DNA of 42,776 bases from Paludibacteraceae bacterium. Lineage in GTDB: Bacteria; Bacteroidota; Bacteroidia; Bacteroidales; Paludibacteraceae. Positions 16,221 through 28,670 of this stretch are shown here, one piece after another; position 1 is the first letter of the stretch, and each line of letters starts with the position of its first letter. Location: NCBI GenBank assembly GCA_024399495.1, contig JAKSNY010000016.1, positions 1-42,776 on the forward strand, in the 5' to 3' direction. The translations under genes and the position numbers were made by a program. A model generated the notes under the pieces. The model had not been told where the DNA came from. It worked only from the letters and a program-made list of their open reading frames with translations, and did no database searches.

Positions 16221-19200
16221 TTATTTAGGAGCATAAATCTCAACTGTAGCCCTATGTGTAGAACCGTCACTAAGTGTTGCAACGTAGAAATATACACCAG
16301 GTTGGGCATAATCACCGTCTATCTTGCCGTCCCATCCGTTAGGACTGTCAGCAAGCATATTTCCGTTGCGGTCAAAAACCTGAATCTTTATGGCTGGGTC
16401 AACATTCATTAAGAAATCATCGTTATAACCATCAACATTCAGTGGTGTGAACACTGTAGGCCATTCTACATTTACCTTAACCATGTTAGATTTACAACCG
16501 CTTACCATTACGCCGTATTTTTGATTTACAGATGGAGCCACAGTTAGGTTAGGGTCGTCAGCAGTGGTGTTTCCTACTACATTTCCTTTAGAATCGTAGT
16601 AAACGTAGTTTTCGCTTTCAGGTACACCTATTACAGTCGGTTCCAAATCAACTTTTGCCCCTATGCCAATGTTCAGTTCCTTGCCCGTCTCGCCTGTAAG
16701 TATATTGATTGCGTTAAGTTCAACACCATAGTAGTCTATTGTTATAGGCTCACTCTCAAATATACCTATAACAGCCTTAATCTTGATATTGTCTGTCAGG
16801 TCAATATTTATAGTGTTTCCCTTCTCAGTCATCTCTACCCAAACGCCATTCACCTCTTTCATCCATACCACATCACCTGTTCCTGATACTTTTGCGGTAA
16901 GTGTGACATGGTTGCAACTACGCTCGGTAATCAATATGTCAACGGTAGCGTTAACTACTATGTTTACTACGTCAGATACGCACTCATCAACCTTTACATA
17001 GTAGGTTTGGTCTTCTGTAATGTTGTTTACGTTAAATGTACGTACACCGCCTTTTACATCAAAAGAACCTATCTTTTCACCGTTCTTGTTATAAATGGCG
17101 TAATCAGCGTCTGCACCGGCGTAAGAGTCATCACTTAAGCGTATAACAGCATTAGAGTTATACGTTACTATAATGGTCTTGCCTTCAGCAGAGATATTAT
17201 CGGCAGGGTAGGCGGTAATATTAAGTTTATAGTATTCCAAATATACTGCATTACTATAGTGGAGTGTAGTTCCCTTGTCTCTCTCCTTAACCTTGACAGC
17301 AGCCTTGAAGTATGTGTTCTCTGTTATGGTTGTTGTAAGCACTTTTCCAATAACTGAACCACCTTCCATCGGGCTCCAAGTTGTGCCATCAGCACTTGAG
17401 AACCAATAAACCTCATCGGTTGATGCGTCTGCTGTAATTGTTATGTCGTTACAGTTGTTACGTACAACAGCGGTAGCACTTCTTGGGTCATCAGGATCTA
17501 CAGGGATATAAATTGTATCTTGAACCACAAGCACTATTGGATTGGAAACACAATCAGCCGCTTTCATTATGTATGTCTCATCATGTATCGCTATTATTTC
17601 AATAGTGCTATCCTCGCACGCACAGAAAGAACCTACCATATTTCCTTCGCTGTCAAAGAACTTATAACTCAAGTAATCACCTGTATAAGAGTCAGTGCTC
17701 TTACCTAAGATAATAGTGTCATTCAATTCTGCAAATATTGTGTCTGTCACAAATGGAGTGACTCCCTTTACATTTCCTATTTGCTCTATATGGAAGAACT
17801 CTGCCTTAACCACATTACTGTAATGGAATACACTCTCTTTCATACCTCTTTCCCTAACCTTTACACCGGTTTTAAAGAATGTGTTCTCTGTAATGGTTGT
17901 TTTCATCTCTTTCCCGATAATGGAGCCACCTTCCATAGGACTCCAATTAGTGCTGTCAGCACTTGAGAACCAATAAACCTCATCGGTAGATGCGTCTGCC
18001 GTAATAGTAATGTCGTTACAGTTCTCACGTATCATAGTTGTAGCCCATCTCGGGTCATCAGGGTCAACAGGAATATGAGTGGTGTCTTGAACTACAAGAA
18101 CAATAGGATTAGCAACGCACTCGTCAACTTTCATTGTGAATACATTGTTCTCTTGTACATCTTGTACCTCAATCATCTTGTCAGCGGCATCTTCAGGTGT
18201 TATTTTACCAAGTTCAGTGCCGTCCTTGTCAGTGAATTCATATATGGCATCAGGTCCGGCGTAAGACTCAACAGTCTTACCCAATACAACAGTATCACCG
18301 ATTTTTGCAAATATAGTGTCATTTACATACGGAATACTATCTTTAACATTGCCAATTTGCTCTATATGGTAGAATTCCACTTTTACGGAATTACTATAAC
18401 TCATATCGTCCGCTTTGCCTCTTGACACAACCTTAACACCCGCTTTGAAGAAGGTGTTCGCTGTAATTGTTGTTTCAAGCACCTTGCCAATAACAGAGCC
18501 ACCTTCCATAGGAGTCCAATTAGTGTTGTCTGTACTTGAGAACCAATAAACATCATTAGTAGATGCGTCTGCCGTAATGGTGATGTTGTTACAGTTGTTA
18601 CGTACAATAGCGGTCTCACTTCTTGGGTCATCTGGGTCATCAGGAATATATACTGTATCTTTAACCACCAGAACAACGCTGTTGAACTCACAACCCTTTG
18701 CAGTAAGACTATATTCGTCATTAGCGGTTACATTCTCTATTGTTATGGAATCAGTGGCTATGAATTTTTGGTCAATTGAAAATTCTTCTCCTGCTTTATT
18801 TGTAATGATATATGTGGCTTTATCAGAAGCATAAGAGTCATCTTTAACCTTAAGTTTGATGTCTGAACCTATTTGAGTGAATATAGTATCATTAACCCAT
18901 TTCATATCATCAATTTCAGCCCCTAATAATTCTGCATGATAGTAAAGTATAGTGTCACTATTGCTGCTGAAATCCTTTCCTAAATATTCTGTTGTAGCCT
19001 TAAATATAGAGTCACTGGTAGCTGATACTGTTATATCCTTTTCTGTTATAACGGCTCCGGTTTCGTCAGTCAAAGGTCCGTTCCACTCTTCAGCGCCAAC
19101 TGATTTGGAATACCACTTAACCTCTGACATTTCCGTTTCAGCGTGCAATGTAACATCATTGCAATTACGTGTGCTCTCAACTAACAAGATACCACCTGCA

Positions 19201-21809
19201 ATTTTTGCATAAACAGTATCAGACGTACAACCTTGACGCTCTATATAATATGCAACGTCATATATAGGTGTATGCTCTTTCCAGAATGGAGTTTCATCTA
19301 CAGGAGCCACATCACCCACTACGTCAATAAGCGTACTGTTTTCGTATTTGGCAAATATCCTATAAGACTCACCAACCTTATGCTCTTTAAGACCTATAAA
19401 AACAGATTCACCATTTTGTATGGCAATAGTCTCTCCGCCTACCTTTATGTTAGTAGGGTCTGAATTGGCGTACAATTGGATATGCATATCCATATAAGCC
19501 TCCATTTTAATTATCTCACTTTCATCACCAAACTCGCCCACTGCTTTATAGTATTTGTAAGGCTCTTCTAATTCCAATTTCAATCTTGAGACCGGACCTT
19601 CCTCATTAATTTTAACCCATTCCACAGGTTCATCAATACTCTTCGCCTTATACCAATCAGCATCACATGTTGAGGTGAACGTTAATGTGTTACAATTACG
19701 AGAGAAAGATACATTTACAGGTCTGCAGAAAGATGTCATATAATTGGTTTCAGAGGCAAGAAGACACTCTTTAGGAAGAGTTCCCTCAAAATATGCCTCT
19801 GCATCTTCCTTGCTACCAGCCACTATCACCTTAAACATAGTGTCAGTACCCAATGTTATATTCTGTGCAGGCAGACTGGCAAAAGTAGGGTGTTTCTCAA
19901 ACTTTGTCATTTCGCCTGTCTTGTATAGCCACATAAAGTATGGATTGTCTAATTTTTCTATAGATTCACCTATAACTTTAAGTTTTACTTCTGAACCGCA
20001 TTTACCAGTAACAGTTGAGTCTGTAACAGCAAACTTGCCCACAGGAGGAACCTCAACCTCAAGTGTTCCGTATGGAGGACAAGACCAGAACGCTATATCA
20101 TCAATAAGCAAGTCATTACCCTTATCATCACCATATGTCATGTTCCAAATCTCCACTGTAAGTTTAGTGTTGTTACCAGTGTTAAATGAGGTTACGGCGT
20201 TTGTCCAGTCTGCTCCTGCCATAATGTCCTTAATATGCAGTGTGGCTTCAGGAATATATTCTCCGTTCTCGCCCTTAACCCTTAATTCCGCATTTATCAG
20301 ACATTTGACTTCTCCAGAGAATATGGCGGCGTTTGCAAACCAAGCGGAGAAATTTACATTGGTGTTTCTTGAGATACATTCAGCCTCTCTGCTATATACC
20401 ATAATGCCACTACCTTCGTTATCTTGAGGGTTTAAGAACAACATGCCACCAAACTTACCGTCTTTATCCATTCCGTTTTGCGTGTGGTCATACCTTTGGT
20501 CAAACCAAAAACCGTCTTTACAGTCACAACTGTTGTCACCTGGTGCCTCCGGCCATTGGTCGTGGCATCCTGCCCAGTGAGGGTTTGCAACTATAGCGTA
20601 ATCATTAGCCCCTTTACCTTTGATTGCCTTACAGGCGGGGCGATATTTAAAGCCATTAACAGGATCTTTATATCCGTTTATTACAAAAAGAGAAGAGTCT
20701 CTTGCCTGTTCACTTCCCAATTGACCAAAGTCATCTGTAAACATCATGTGTGAGCCTTCAACACTTGCGTCACATTGAATTATCCTGCTAATGCTTACTA
20801 TATTTGAAGAGATAGGTTCATCAACACCAGGGATTGTAGCCTTGTAATAATAAACACCTACCTCACCTGGATTGTCAACGTATGTTTTTGAACCTGAAGC
20901 AATCTGCTGCCAGTTAGTGGCGTTATTAACAGACCTGTACCAAACAATTTCTTCTTCACTTGCAGATTTTAATGATGCGTTAAGTGTTACAGGTGTGCCT
21001 AAAAACATAGACTCAGATTGGCAAGAGATGCTGATGTCTGCAACCTCACCTGTTATCACTATATTTGAGATTGCTATTGCCATAGGGCATCCGTCTGTCT
21101 TTATAAAGCGTAAAGTTGTGGTTGCCGCTGTTGGAGTAAAAGTGTAATCATAATGGATACGCTGCTTGGCGGCACCACCTTCAATGCCTAAATTAAGGTA
21201 TTTGTTTGCAATTGAATGATTTTCGTCATTCTCAAACAAAGCAAACCAGGCATCGGCATTGTCATTACAATTTGTGCTGCTTCTTACCCATTCCAAATCA
21301 AACTGAATCCTTACCGTAGTTTTAGGTACACAATTTGTCAGTGGAATCTCAAAGATTCTCATACGCAGACCGGGTCTGCAATCCACTGTGTTTATAATAA
21401 GCCTGTTTACCTCATCGATTTTTTGCTCGTACGGGTATGCGGCAGACTTCTCCAGCACATGCGGGTCGCTGACAATAATATATTGGTTTGCATGAGGCAT
21501 ATTACTCTTAAAACCCTGAATATCTGTCTCTCCTTCAGCAAATTTCTCATTAAATTTAATTGAGCTTCCACCATAGTTATATACGTCAGATAACTCAAAA
21601 GTCTCATCAGTGGTCGGCTCTTCATTGTCCGCAATGGAGAATGTGGTGGCATACAACATAGTGGATTTGTCACCTAAATAACTGATAGGGTGGTTTTTCA
21701 GTGCCGCATTTACACTGATGGTACTAAACAGTGAAGCAGCAAACAATAATGCAAAATTAGCACAAACTTTAGATGAAAAAGATTTAACCAATGCACTCAT
21801 AACAAACAA
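16221..21809 (-). CDS. Giant secreted Ig-repeat protein with type B T9SS C-terminal domain
   Basis: An 1862-residue surface or extracellular protein. The signal peptide covers about 1-35 (FALLFAASLFSTISVNA). Residues ~340-590 include a carbohydrate-binding-like jelly roll with NVNFSAWFANAAIFSG and LLIDDIAFWSCPP. A long chain of Ig-like modules follows, each with C-N-x-(V/I)-T strands and a YWFSS or WYKSK core. The last ~85 residues (FTPLNVDGYNDDF, FDRNGNML, WDGKIDGDYAQPGVYFY) match the gliding-motility-associated C-terminal domain, the type B sorting signal of T9SS. The start at Met1 could instead be Met4. Adhesion or matrix function is plausible but not shown. The sorting domain is slightly degenerate, with FTPLNVDG in place of FTPNGDG. 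Confidence 0.88.
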   Translation of the reverse strand: MFVMSALVKSFSSKVCANFALLFAASLFSTISVNAALKNHPISYLGDKSTMLYATTFSIADNEEPTTDETFELSDVYNYGGSSIKFNEKFAEGETDIQGFKSNMPHANQYIIVSDPHVLEKSAAYPYEQKIDEVNRLIINTVDCRPGLRMRIFEIPLTNCVPKTTVRIQFDLEWVRSSTNCNDNADAWFALFENDENHSIANKYLNLGIEGGAAKQRIHYDYTFTPTAATTTLRFIKTDGCPMAIAISNIVITGEVADISISCQSESMFLGTPVTLNASLKSASEEEIVWYRSVNNATNWQQIASGSKTYVDNPGEVGVYYYKATIPGVDEPISSNIVSISRIIQCDASVEGSHMMFTDDFGQLGSEQARDSSLFVINGYKDPVNGFKYRPACKAIKGKGANDYAIVANPHWAGCHDQWPEAPGDNSCDCKDGFWFDQRYDHTQNGMDKDGKFGGMLFLNPQDNEGSGIMVYSREAECISRNTNVNFSAWFANAAIFSGEVKCLINAELRVKGENGEYIPEATLHIKDIMAGADWTNAVTSFNTGNNTKLTVEIWNMTYGDDKGNDLLIDDIAFWSCPPYGTLEVEVPPVGKFAVTDSTVTGKCGSEVKLKVIGESIEKLDNPYFMWLYKTGEMTKFEKHPTFASLPAQNITLGTDTMFKVIVAGSKEDAEAYFEGTLPKECLLASETNYMTSFCRPVNVSFSRNCNTLTFTSTCDADWYKAKSIDEPVEWVKINEEGPVSRLKLELEEPYKYYKAVGEFGDESEIIKMEAYMDMHIQLYANSDPTNIKVGGETIAIQNGESVFIGLKEHKVGESYRIFAKYENSTLIDVVGDVAPVDETPFWKEHTPIYDVAYYIERQGCTSDTVYAKIAGGILLVESTRNCNDVTLHAETEMSEVKWYSKSVGAEEWNGPLTDETGAVITEKDITVSATSDSIFKATTEYLGKDFSSNSDTILYYHAELLGAEIDDMKWVNDTIFTQIGSDIKLKVKDDSYASDKATYIITNKAGEEFSIDQKFIATDSITIENVTANDEYSLTAKGCEFNSVVLVVKDTVYIPDDPDDPRSETAIVRNNCNNITITADASTNDVYWFSSTDNTNWTPMEGGSVIGKVLETTITANTFFKAGVKVVSRGKADDMSYSNSVKVEFYHIEQIGNVKDSIPYVNDTIFAKIGDTVVLGKTVESYAGPDAIYEFTDKDGTELGKITPEDAADKMIEVQDVQENNVFTMKVDECVANPIVLVVQDTTHIPVDPDDPRWATTMIRENCNDITITADASTDEVYWFSSADSTNWSPMEGGSIIGKEMKTTITENTFFKTGVKVRERGMKESVFHYSNVVKAEFFHIEQIGNVKGVTPFVTDTIFAELNDTIILGKSTDSYTGDYLSYKFFDSEGNMVGSFCACEDSTIEIIAIHDETYIMKAADCVSNPIVLVVQDTIYIPVDPDDPRSATAVVRNNCNDITITADASTDEVYWFSSADGTTWSPMEGGSVIGKVLTTTITENTYFKAAVKVKERDKGTTLHYSNAVYLEYYKLNITAYPADNISAEGKTIIVTYNSNAVIRLSDDSYAGADADYAIYNKNGEKIGSFDVKGGVRTFNVNNITEDQTYYVKVDECVSDVVNIVVNATVDILITERSCNHVTLTAKVSGTGDVVWMKEVNGVWVEMTEKGNTINIDLTDNIKIKAVIGIFESEPITIDYYGVELNAINILTGETGKELNIGIGAKVDLEPTVIGVPESENYVYYDSKGNVVGNTTADDPNLTVAPSVNQKYGVMVSGCKSNMVKVNVEWPTVFTPLNVDGYNDDFLMNVDPAIKIQVFDRNGNMLADSPNGWDGKIDGDYAQPGVYFYVATLSDGSTHRATVEIYAPK
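17200..18900. repeat. Three ~190-codon tandem repeats inside the giant gene
   Basis: The sequence AACCAATAAA and its surroundings recur at 17401, 17968 and 18541, giving unit lengths of 567 and 573 bases. At protein level each unit starts with (V/I)R-x-NC-N-x-ITITADAST and YWFSS, runs through PMEGGS, and ends with a linker of the type IP-x-DPDDPR. The first ~60 residues of the units are about 80% identical by eye, pointing to recent duplication. Confidence 0.85.
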
Positions 21810-21826
21810 AATTTAATTAAAACACC

Positions 21827-21854
21827 AAAAGGGAGTATAGAAAAACTCCCTTTT
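21827..21854 (-). terminator. Terminator after the permease gene
   Basis: AAAAGGGAGT (21827-21836) and ACTCCCTTTT (21845-21854) form a perfect 10-bp stem with an 8-base loop, 26 bases past the permease stop. It would end the utilization-locus transcript before the giant T9SS gene. Confidence 0.75.
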
Positions 21855-21879
21855 CAAACTATATTAAGCAAATAATAAT

Positions 21880-23169
21880 TTACTCTGTAACAATATCAGT
21901 ATTAACGTTTTTAGAACCTTTAACAGCATAGAAGAATATGTATGCAAAACTTGCTAAAACCAATACGTAACTTCCTGTGTATCCTATTGCGTCAGAAATA
22001 AGTCCCTGGAAGAAAGGCATAATACCTCCACCGCAAACCAGGGTCATAAATATACCTGATGCCATTGGAATATATTTACCAAGACCCTCTGTAGAAAGGT
22101 TGAATATACATCCCCACATTACAGATGTGCAGAGACCGCAAAGAGTCATACATATCATACTTACAGGAATAGCGCCAACCAAGCCTATAGAAGACCAATC
22201 AAGATTTACCAAGCAATCTTCAGGAACGAACATAACGCAAGCAATTAAGCACATAGCCAAACATGATACAGTAGAAAGCATAACCTTTGAAGAAACCTGA
22301 CCACCTATTGCACTACCAATAAGACGTCCGCACATCATAAGGAACCAGTAAATACCAACCAAAGTACCTGCAATAACAGGGCCTACAGCAGGATTATTAG
22401 ACATATAAAGGTTAGCGATACTTGGAGTGCCGACCTCTGCCCCCACGTAGAAGAATATAGCCAATGCACCCAATACAAAGTGACGGAAAGACAATGGGCT
22501 ATGAGAATCCTTAGCCTTGTTACCTGAAAGACGTGCGGCTTTCTCCTCGGCTGTCTCCATGTGAGGTTCCGGTATATTTGTAAAGAATATTACAAAGAAT
22601 GCAATGACAAATATAACCATCGCTGTTATCATTGCAGGTGCCGCATCTGCAACCTGAGCAGTGGCAAGTTCACCACCTATCAGGTAACCTAAAAGAATAG
22701 GAGCAAGTGTACCGCCTACAGAGTTAAATGAGCTACCCAACAGATTCAACTGATTACCTTTGTTGCCGCCACCACCAAGAGTGTTAAGCATAGGATTGAC
22801 AACTATGTTAAGCATACACATAGAGAATCCTGCAATAAACGCACCAATTACATAAATGGCAAAAGAACCGGCAGGACCGGAAATCCATTGAACAGCCACA
22901 CCAAGCAGACCTACAAGAACTGCGGCAATAGATGTGAATTTGTAACCTTTACGTTTCAGCATTAAGCCTGCAGGGATACCCATACATGCGTAAGCAATAA
23001 AGTTAGCCAATGTACCCAACTGAGAGAGTGCATTTGAAACCTCAAACTGATTTTTTACAATGACGCCCATTGAACCTGCAAAATTGGTTACAAAGGCAAT
23101 CATAAAATAGAGTAGAAACATTACTATTATTGGTAATGTGTAATTCTGTTTTTTTTGTGTTTGTTCCAT
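21880..23169 (-). CDS. FHS-family sugar:proton symporter (MFS)
   Basis: A 429-residue permease with twelve hydrophobic segments. The N-terminal helix LPIIVMFLLYFMIAFVTNFAGSMG, the loop IPAGLMLKRKGYK (the MFS loop 2-3 G-x-x-x-x-x-R/K-x-G-y-k motif) and the later GRLIGSAIG mark the fucose/glucose/galactose:H+ symporter group. It is the last gene of the dextran-type locus. Its expected job is to bring monosaccharide, probably glucose released by the GH97 and GH27-like enzymes, from the periplasm across the inner membrane. The exact sugar cannot be read from the sequence. Confidence 0.88.
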   Translation of the reverse strand: MEQTQKKQNYTLPIIVMFLLYFMIAFVTNFAGSMGVIVKNQFEVSNALSQLGTLANFIAYACMGIPAGLMLKRKGYKFTSIAAVLVGLLGVAVQWISGPAGSFAIYVIGAFIAGFSMCMLNIVVNPMLNTLGGGGNKGNQLNLLGSSFNSVGGTLAPILLGYLIGGELATAQVADAAPAMITAMVIFVIAFFVIFFTNIPEPHMETAEEKAARLSGNKAKDSHSPLSFRHFVLGALAIFFYVGAEVGTPSIANLYMSNNPAVGPVIAGTLVGIYWFLMMCGRLIGSAIGGQVSSKVMLSTVSCLAMCLIACVMFVPEDCLVNLDWSSIGLVGAIPVSMICMTLCGLCTSVMWGCIFNLSTEGLGKYIPMASGIFMTLVCGGGIMPFFQGLISDAIGYTGSYVLVLASFAYIFFYAVKGSKNVNTDIVTE

Positions 23170-23198
23170 GATATTTTTAATTTTAATAAGTTATCAGT

Positions 23199-23229
23199 TC
23201 CATAGAACACGTATCAAGTGTTCTATGGA
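23199..23229. other. Intercistronic hairpin between GH97 and permease genes
   Basis: TCCATAGAACAC (23199-23210) and GTGTTCTATGGA (23218-23229) make a perfect 12-bp stem with a 7-base loop. No T-run follows in the direction of transcription, so it looks more like an mRNA-stabilising or partial attenuation structure than a full terminator. Confidence 0.55.
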
Positions 23230-23240
23230 TAATATTCAAT

Positions 23241-25409
<2,169 letters not shown>

Positions 25410-25436
25410 TTATAAATCAATTCTATTTGTTAATAA

Positions 25437-26816
25437 TTAGTTGGCTTTAAGTCTATATACAAAGCAACCATGAGGGGGGACAGAGACACTTACAGATGTT
25501 TTCTTGCCCAAATCCTTATGCTCCCACAAATCTCTTACCTCTACAGGGTTCTCAATGCCAAAAACCTCTTTGAAATCAATATTGTATGTTTTGTCGCCAT
25601 TATCTCGGTTAAATAAAGCCAGTATGTAATCACATTCACCTGCCTTGCCAGTCCAGATAAGACTCTTGTCATCTGTAACATTATTGCTTAGAGGATGACC
25701 TACAAAATTCTCGTGGTGAAGAGCCAGAAGTTCTTCATTTTGATAGAATTTAAGATTGTCTTTAATAGTGCTATATTGGTCTGATACAGCGATAGGGCCG
25801 CCAGCCATAATCTGAAGAGATATTACGGTCTTTTTCTCATTATCATTGGCAAATGTGTTAAGACGGGTGAAGTCGCCATCAAGAATCATATTGTTCTTGT
25901 TTTTTCCAGCAATGTCGGACCAATAGATAAAACCGTCGAATGCATTATGGTAAGTTGGCCATACATCGTGTTTCACACCTTTGCCCTCCTCGCTGAATCT
26001 CTTCCAACTGCCAAAGACTACGTCATCGTCAATACGGATTAGAGAGCCTGGAGCGTAAGTACGCTCTGTAATGGCGTGGTTGTATAGGTGTGGCATAACC
26101 AAACTTAATGTAATTCCGTTCTCGTCGCAAGCCTCTTTCATCCAGCTCAATGCTGTTTGGTAGTCTTCAACACTACGTCTGCAAGGAGTGCTGAAGTCAG
26201 GATTTCTGTCTTTACCATCCTCAAACCAAGAGAGGAAGTCGCATCTTAGATATGTGACACCGATGCTTCCATAGTAATTGATGTAGTTTTTTACAAATTT
26301 CTCTGCGTCCTTTTTATTTACATCCACCCAGTCAAAATTAATGTTACCGCCACCACCACATTGGTAATCTGATACGATATCTCTAAGTTTTGTTGTCTGT
26401 GTGCCTTCTACAATAGCATCTCCTCTAAAGTACTTCTCTACCCAAAGTGGATTTATATAAATACCAAGGGTCATTCCCTTGCTTCTACAGTAGTTTGACC
26501 AGTATGCATAATCATATTTCCATCTCTTGTCATGTTTATTCTTGTAGCCTTGGTTTGTGAAGCAACCTCCGTCCGCATCACCCCAGCCATCAATACATAT
26601 CATATTATAGCCGTAACTTTTCAAATTTTCCGCCATCCAATCTATGTTTTTCTGCCATATTTCTTCTGGAATATAACCATTGGCAGTGGCGGAACCGTTT
26701 ACGTCATTATAACAATACTCGTAAGCACTCCAATAGAGTGGAGCAGGTTTGTCAGATGCATTTGCACATAGACACCATGCACAAACTGCAGAAATCAATA
26801 AAAATGTTTTTTTCAT
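25437..26816 (-). CDS. GH27-like (clan GH-D) glycosidase, possible isomaltodextranase
   Basis: A 459-residue exported TIM-barrel enzyme. After the signal peptide (about 1-20) come ICIDGWGDADGG at 73-84, LGIYINPLW at 117-125 and YLRCDFLSWF at 189-198, where D193 is the expected nucleophile. RIDDDVVF (261-268) holds the candidate acid/base aspartate. The last ~90 residues form a beta-sandwich ending SVSVPPHGCFVYRL, as in GH27 enzymes. Most GH27 members are alpha-galactosidases, but this clade also includes isomaltodextranase. The neighbours point to an alpha-1,6-glucan, so action on isomalto-oligosaccharides is the better guess. The usual GWNSWN start of alpha-galactosidases is replaced by YWSAYEYCYND. 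Confidence 0.72.
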   Translation of the reverse strand: MKKTFLLISAVCAWCLCANASDKPAPLYWSAYEYCYNDVNGSATANGYIPEEIWQKNIDWMAENLKSYGYNMICIDGWGDADGGCFTNQGYKNKHDKRWKYDYAYWSNYCRSKGMTLGIYINPLWVEKYFRGDAIVEGTQTTKLRDIVSDYQCGGGGNINFDWVDVNKKDAEKFVKNYINYYGSIGVTYLRCDFLSWFEDGKDRNPDFSTPCRRSVEDYQTALSWMKEACDENGITLSLVMPHLYNHAITERTYAPGSLIRIDDDVVFGSWKRFSEEGKGVKHDVWPTYHNAFDGFIYWSDIAGKNKNNMILDGDFTRLNTFANDNEKKTVISLQIMAGGPIAVSDQYSTIKDNLKFYQNEELLALHHENFVGHPLSNNVTDDKSLIWTGKAGECDYILALFNRDNGDKTYNIDFKEVFGIENPVEVRDLWEHKDLGKKTSVSVSVPPHGCFVYRLKAN

Positions 26817-26831
26817 AATTATTTAATTTTT

Positions 26832-28652
26832 TTAATATTCAATTGCAATCATATCCCAATACTTTAGAGAAGGTAGTGTGAATGATACCTTACCATTCTC
26901 GTATGTATATGCAAGTTTTTGTGAAACACCACTCTTATAATCAGGTGATGCAAACCAAACCTCTGTAGGCTGTGAAGTTACATCTATTGAGACTTGCAGG
27001 TTTTGTATCAGTTTAGGTTCTGTCTGAGTTCCGTCTGTATCGCACCAATCCAGATGGTTTGCCCCTATATAGTTCAGCAGATGTATATAGTCTGTTGTTC
27101 CCACTTTTTTACCTTGAACCGCAATTTGATCTTTGGCGGTTACAGGCCATTGTTGGAATTTTATACCGTCTGCTGACGTGCTGATACCGGTTGAAGCAAT
27201 CCATTCGCCGTCACCACGTAAAGCGTTTTCATAGCCTACAAGAAAATCGTAGTAGTTGATTATGGCATGCTTAAGGTCTGCCTCCATTTGCAAATTTCCG
27301 TTAGGGAAATATTCTGTGCATAGCATGTGCTCTCCCATTTGGAGTATTGTGCCTCCAAATGCCTGTGCTACCGCTGTTGTCATAAGAATACCCGGAGTAT
27401 TGAAATATCCTGGAGAACCTCCCTTATTGTAGTTCAAATATGCGGCAAGAACAGTTGATTTTTTGTTCTTTGATATCTTGTCGTTTTTTTGAATTACTTC
27501 AACTAATTCAGAATATGTAGTACCGTCGTTATAAGGCCAAACCTCTGTGTATAGGAAATCAACTATAATTTCGTCTCCTATTTTTGCTTGGGCAATACCT
27601 TGTTGTTGTCCATATTGAGACACAGCGTTCATAACAAGGCTTTTGTCAGGTTGGGAATCTTTCATCTTAATAATGAAATTCTTAAAGCCTTTGTACATAG
27701 CACTTGATGTTATCTTAGTTCCCTTTCCATCTGCTTTCTTTGGATATCCGTAAATCTCACCAAGATTTCCAAGTTGGTCTATCTGGTATCCGTCAAAAGG
27801 ATAGGCGGCGTACATTGCGTCCATTTGGTTTGCAAGATAACTCTGCCACTCCACGTTGTCAGGATTCACAATGTAGATTGAACTTTTGAAAGGAGCGGAT
27901 AGTTTATGTACCTTTTTATCTGTCAATGCATCGTCTTTAAATAGATACCACTCTTCTTGTACTCCGTCTTGTGCGGCATTCTGCAATGCACCGTAGCATA
28001 AGTCGTAAGATAGTGTTTTCATACCAGCGGCGTGAGCCTTGTTCAAGTAAGAAAGAACAGTGGTTCTCCAGTTCTCACGACCTGCAATATCGTGCCATAA
28101 ATCCGCTGGTGTGCCGTCTTCTTTGGTTGCCAACGGCTTATGGTGGTCACAAATCCAATCCTGGAACTGAAGATAGTTTATATGGTATCTTCTTAGATTG
28201 TACATCACATTCTCTATTTCACTCTCGCTAACATTGGTGTAGTAAGATAGGAATCCGTTGCGGACAAACTTACGTGGGTCTGAAGATACATCTATGGCAA
28301 TACTTGCAAATACAGAGTCTTTGCCGTTAATAACCTTGTGTAGGTCTGCAAGATAACCTGTCATATCTGTAGATGGAACAGCCCAAGACCACTCCAAACC
28401 GGATACAGGTATATCTACAAGTAACTCATTCAAATGTTTGATTCTCACCATAAAGTCTGATTGACCCTCTATAGCATGTTTCAGCTTAAAGTTTACAACA
28501 TCGCCAGGCTTATAGCATGACTTATCTGTGTTTACATCTATCTTTATGTATGCGTCACCGTACGTAATAGGATCGTGTGACGGATCGTAATGCTTACACG
28601 ATGCTAACAATAGAACCGTTAGCACAATTGAAATTATATTAAACATTCTCAT
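26832..28652 (-). CDS. GH66 endodextranase-like lipoprotein
   Basis: A 606-residue outer-surface enzyme expected to cleave alpha-1,6-glucan internally. The lipobox LLLASC (C19) predicts a lipoprotein. An N-terminal beta-sandwich (about 30-125) precedes the TIM barrel, which shows LQFQDWICDHHKP (161-173), LSYDLCYGA (214-222), the nucleophile D292 in FDGYQIDQLG and the acid/base E370 in FLYTEVWPYND. Both match GH66, which contains dextranases and cycloisomaltooligosaccharide glucanotransferases. The transferases carry an extra inserted CBM35, and no such insert is visible, so plain dextranase is favoured. It follows the SusE-like gene by 18 bases. Confidence 0.9.
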   Translation of the reverse strand: MRMFNIISIVLTVLLLASCKHYDPSHDPITYGDAYIKIDVNTDKSCYKPGDVVNFKLKHAIEGQSDFMVRIKHLNELLVDIPVSGLEWSWAVPSTDMTGYLADLHKVINGKDSVFASIAIDVSSDPRKFVRNGFLSYYTNVSESEIENVMYNLRRYHINYLQFQDWICDHHKPLATKEDGTPADLWHDIAGRENWRTTVLSYLNKAHAAGMKTLSYDLCYGALQNAAQDGVQEEWYLFKDDALTDKKVHKLSAPFKSSIYIVNPDNVEWQSYLANQMDAMYAAYPFDGYQIDQLGNLGEIYGYPKKADGKGTKITSSAMYKGFKNFIIKMKDSQPDKSLVMNAVSQYGQQQGIAQAKIGDEIIVDFLYTEVWPYNDGTTYSELVEVIQKNDKISKNKKSTVLAAYLNYNKGGSPGYFNTPGILMTTAVAQAFGGTILQMGEHMLCTEYFPNGNLQMEADLKHAIINYYDFLVGYENALRGDGEWIASTGISTSADGIKFQQWPVTAKDQIAVQGKKVGTTDYIHLLNYIGANHLDWCDTDGTQTEPKLIQNLQVSIDVTSQPTEVWFASPDYKSGVSQKLAYTYENGKVSFTLPSLKYWDMIAIEY

Positions 28653-28670
28653 AATAGTTTCTGTTTTAGA

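Noticed and set aside
19744-20427. A 227-codon plus-strand frame
   Set aside because: Antisense to the giant T9SS gene, whose continuous 1862-codon frame and domain content are clear. No family resemblance.
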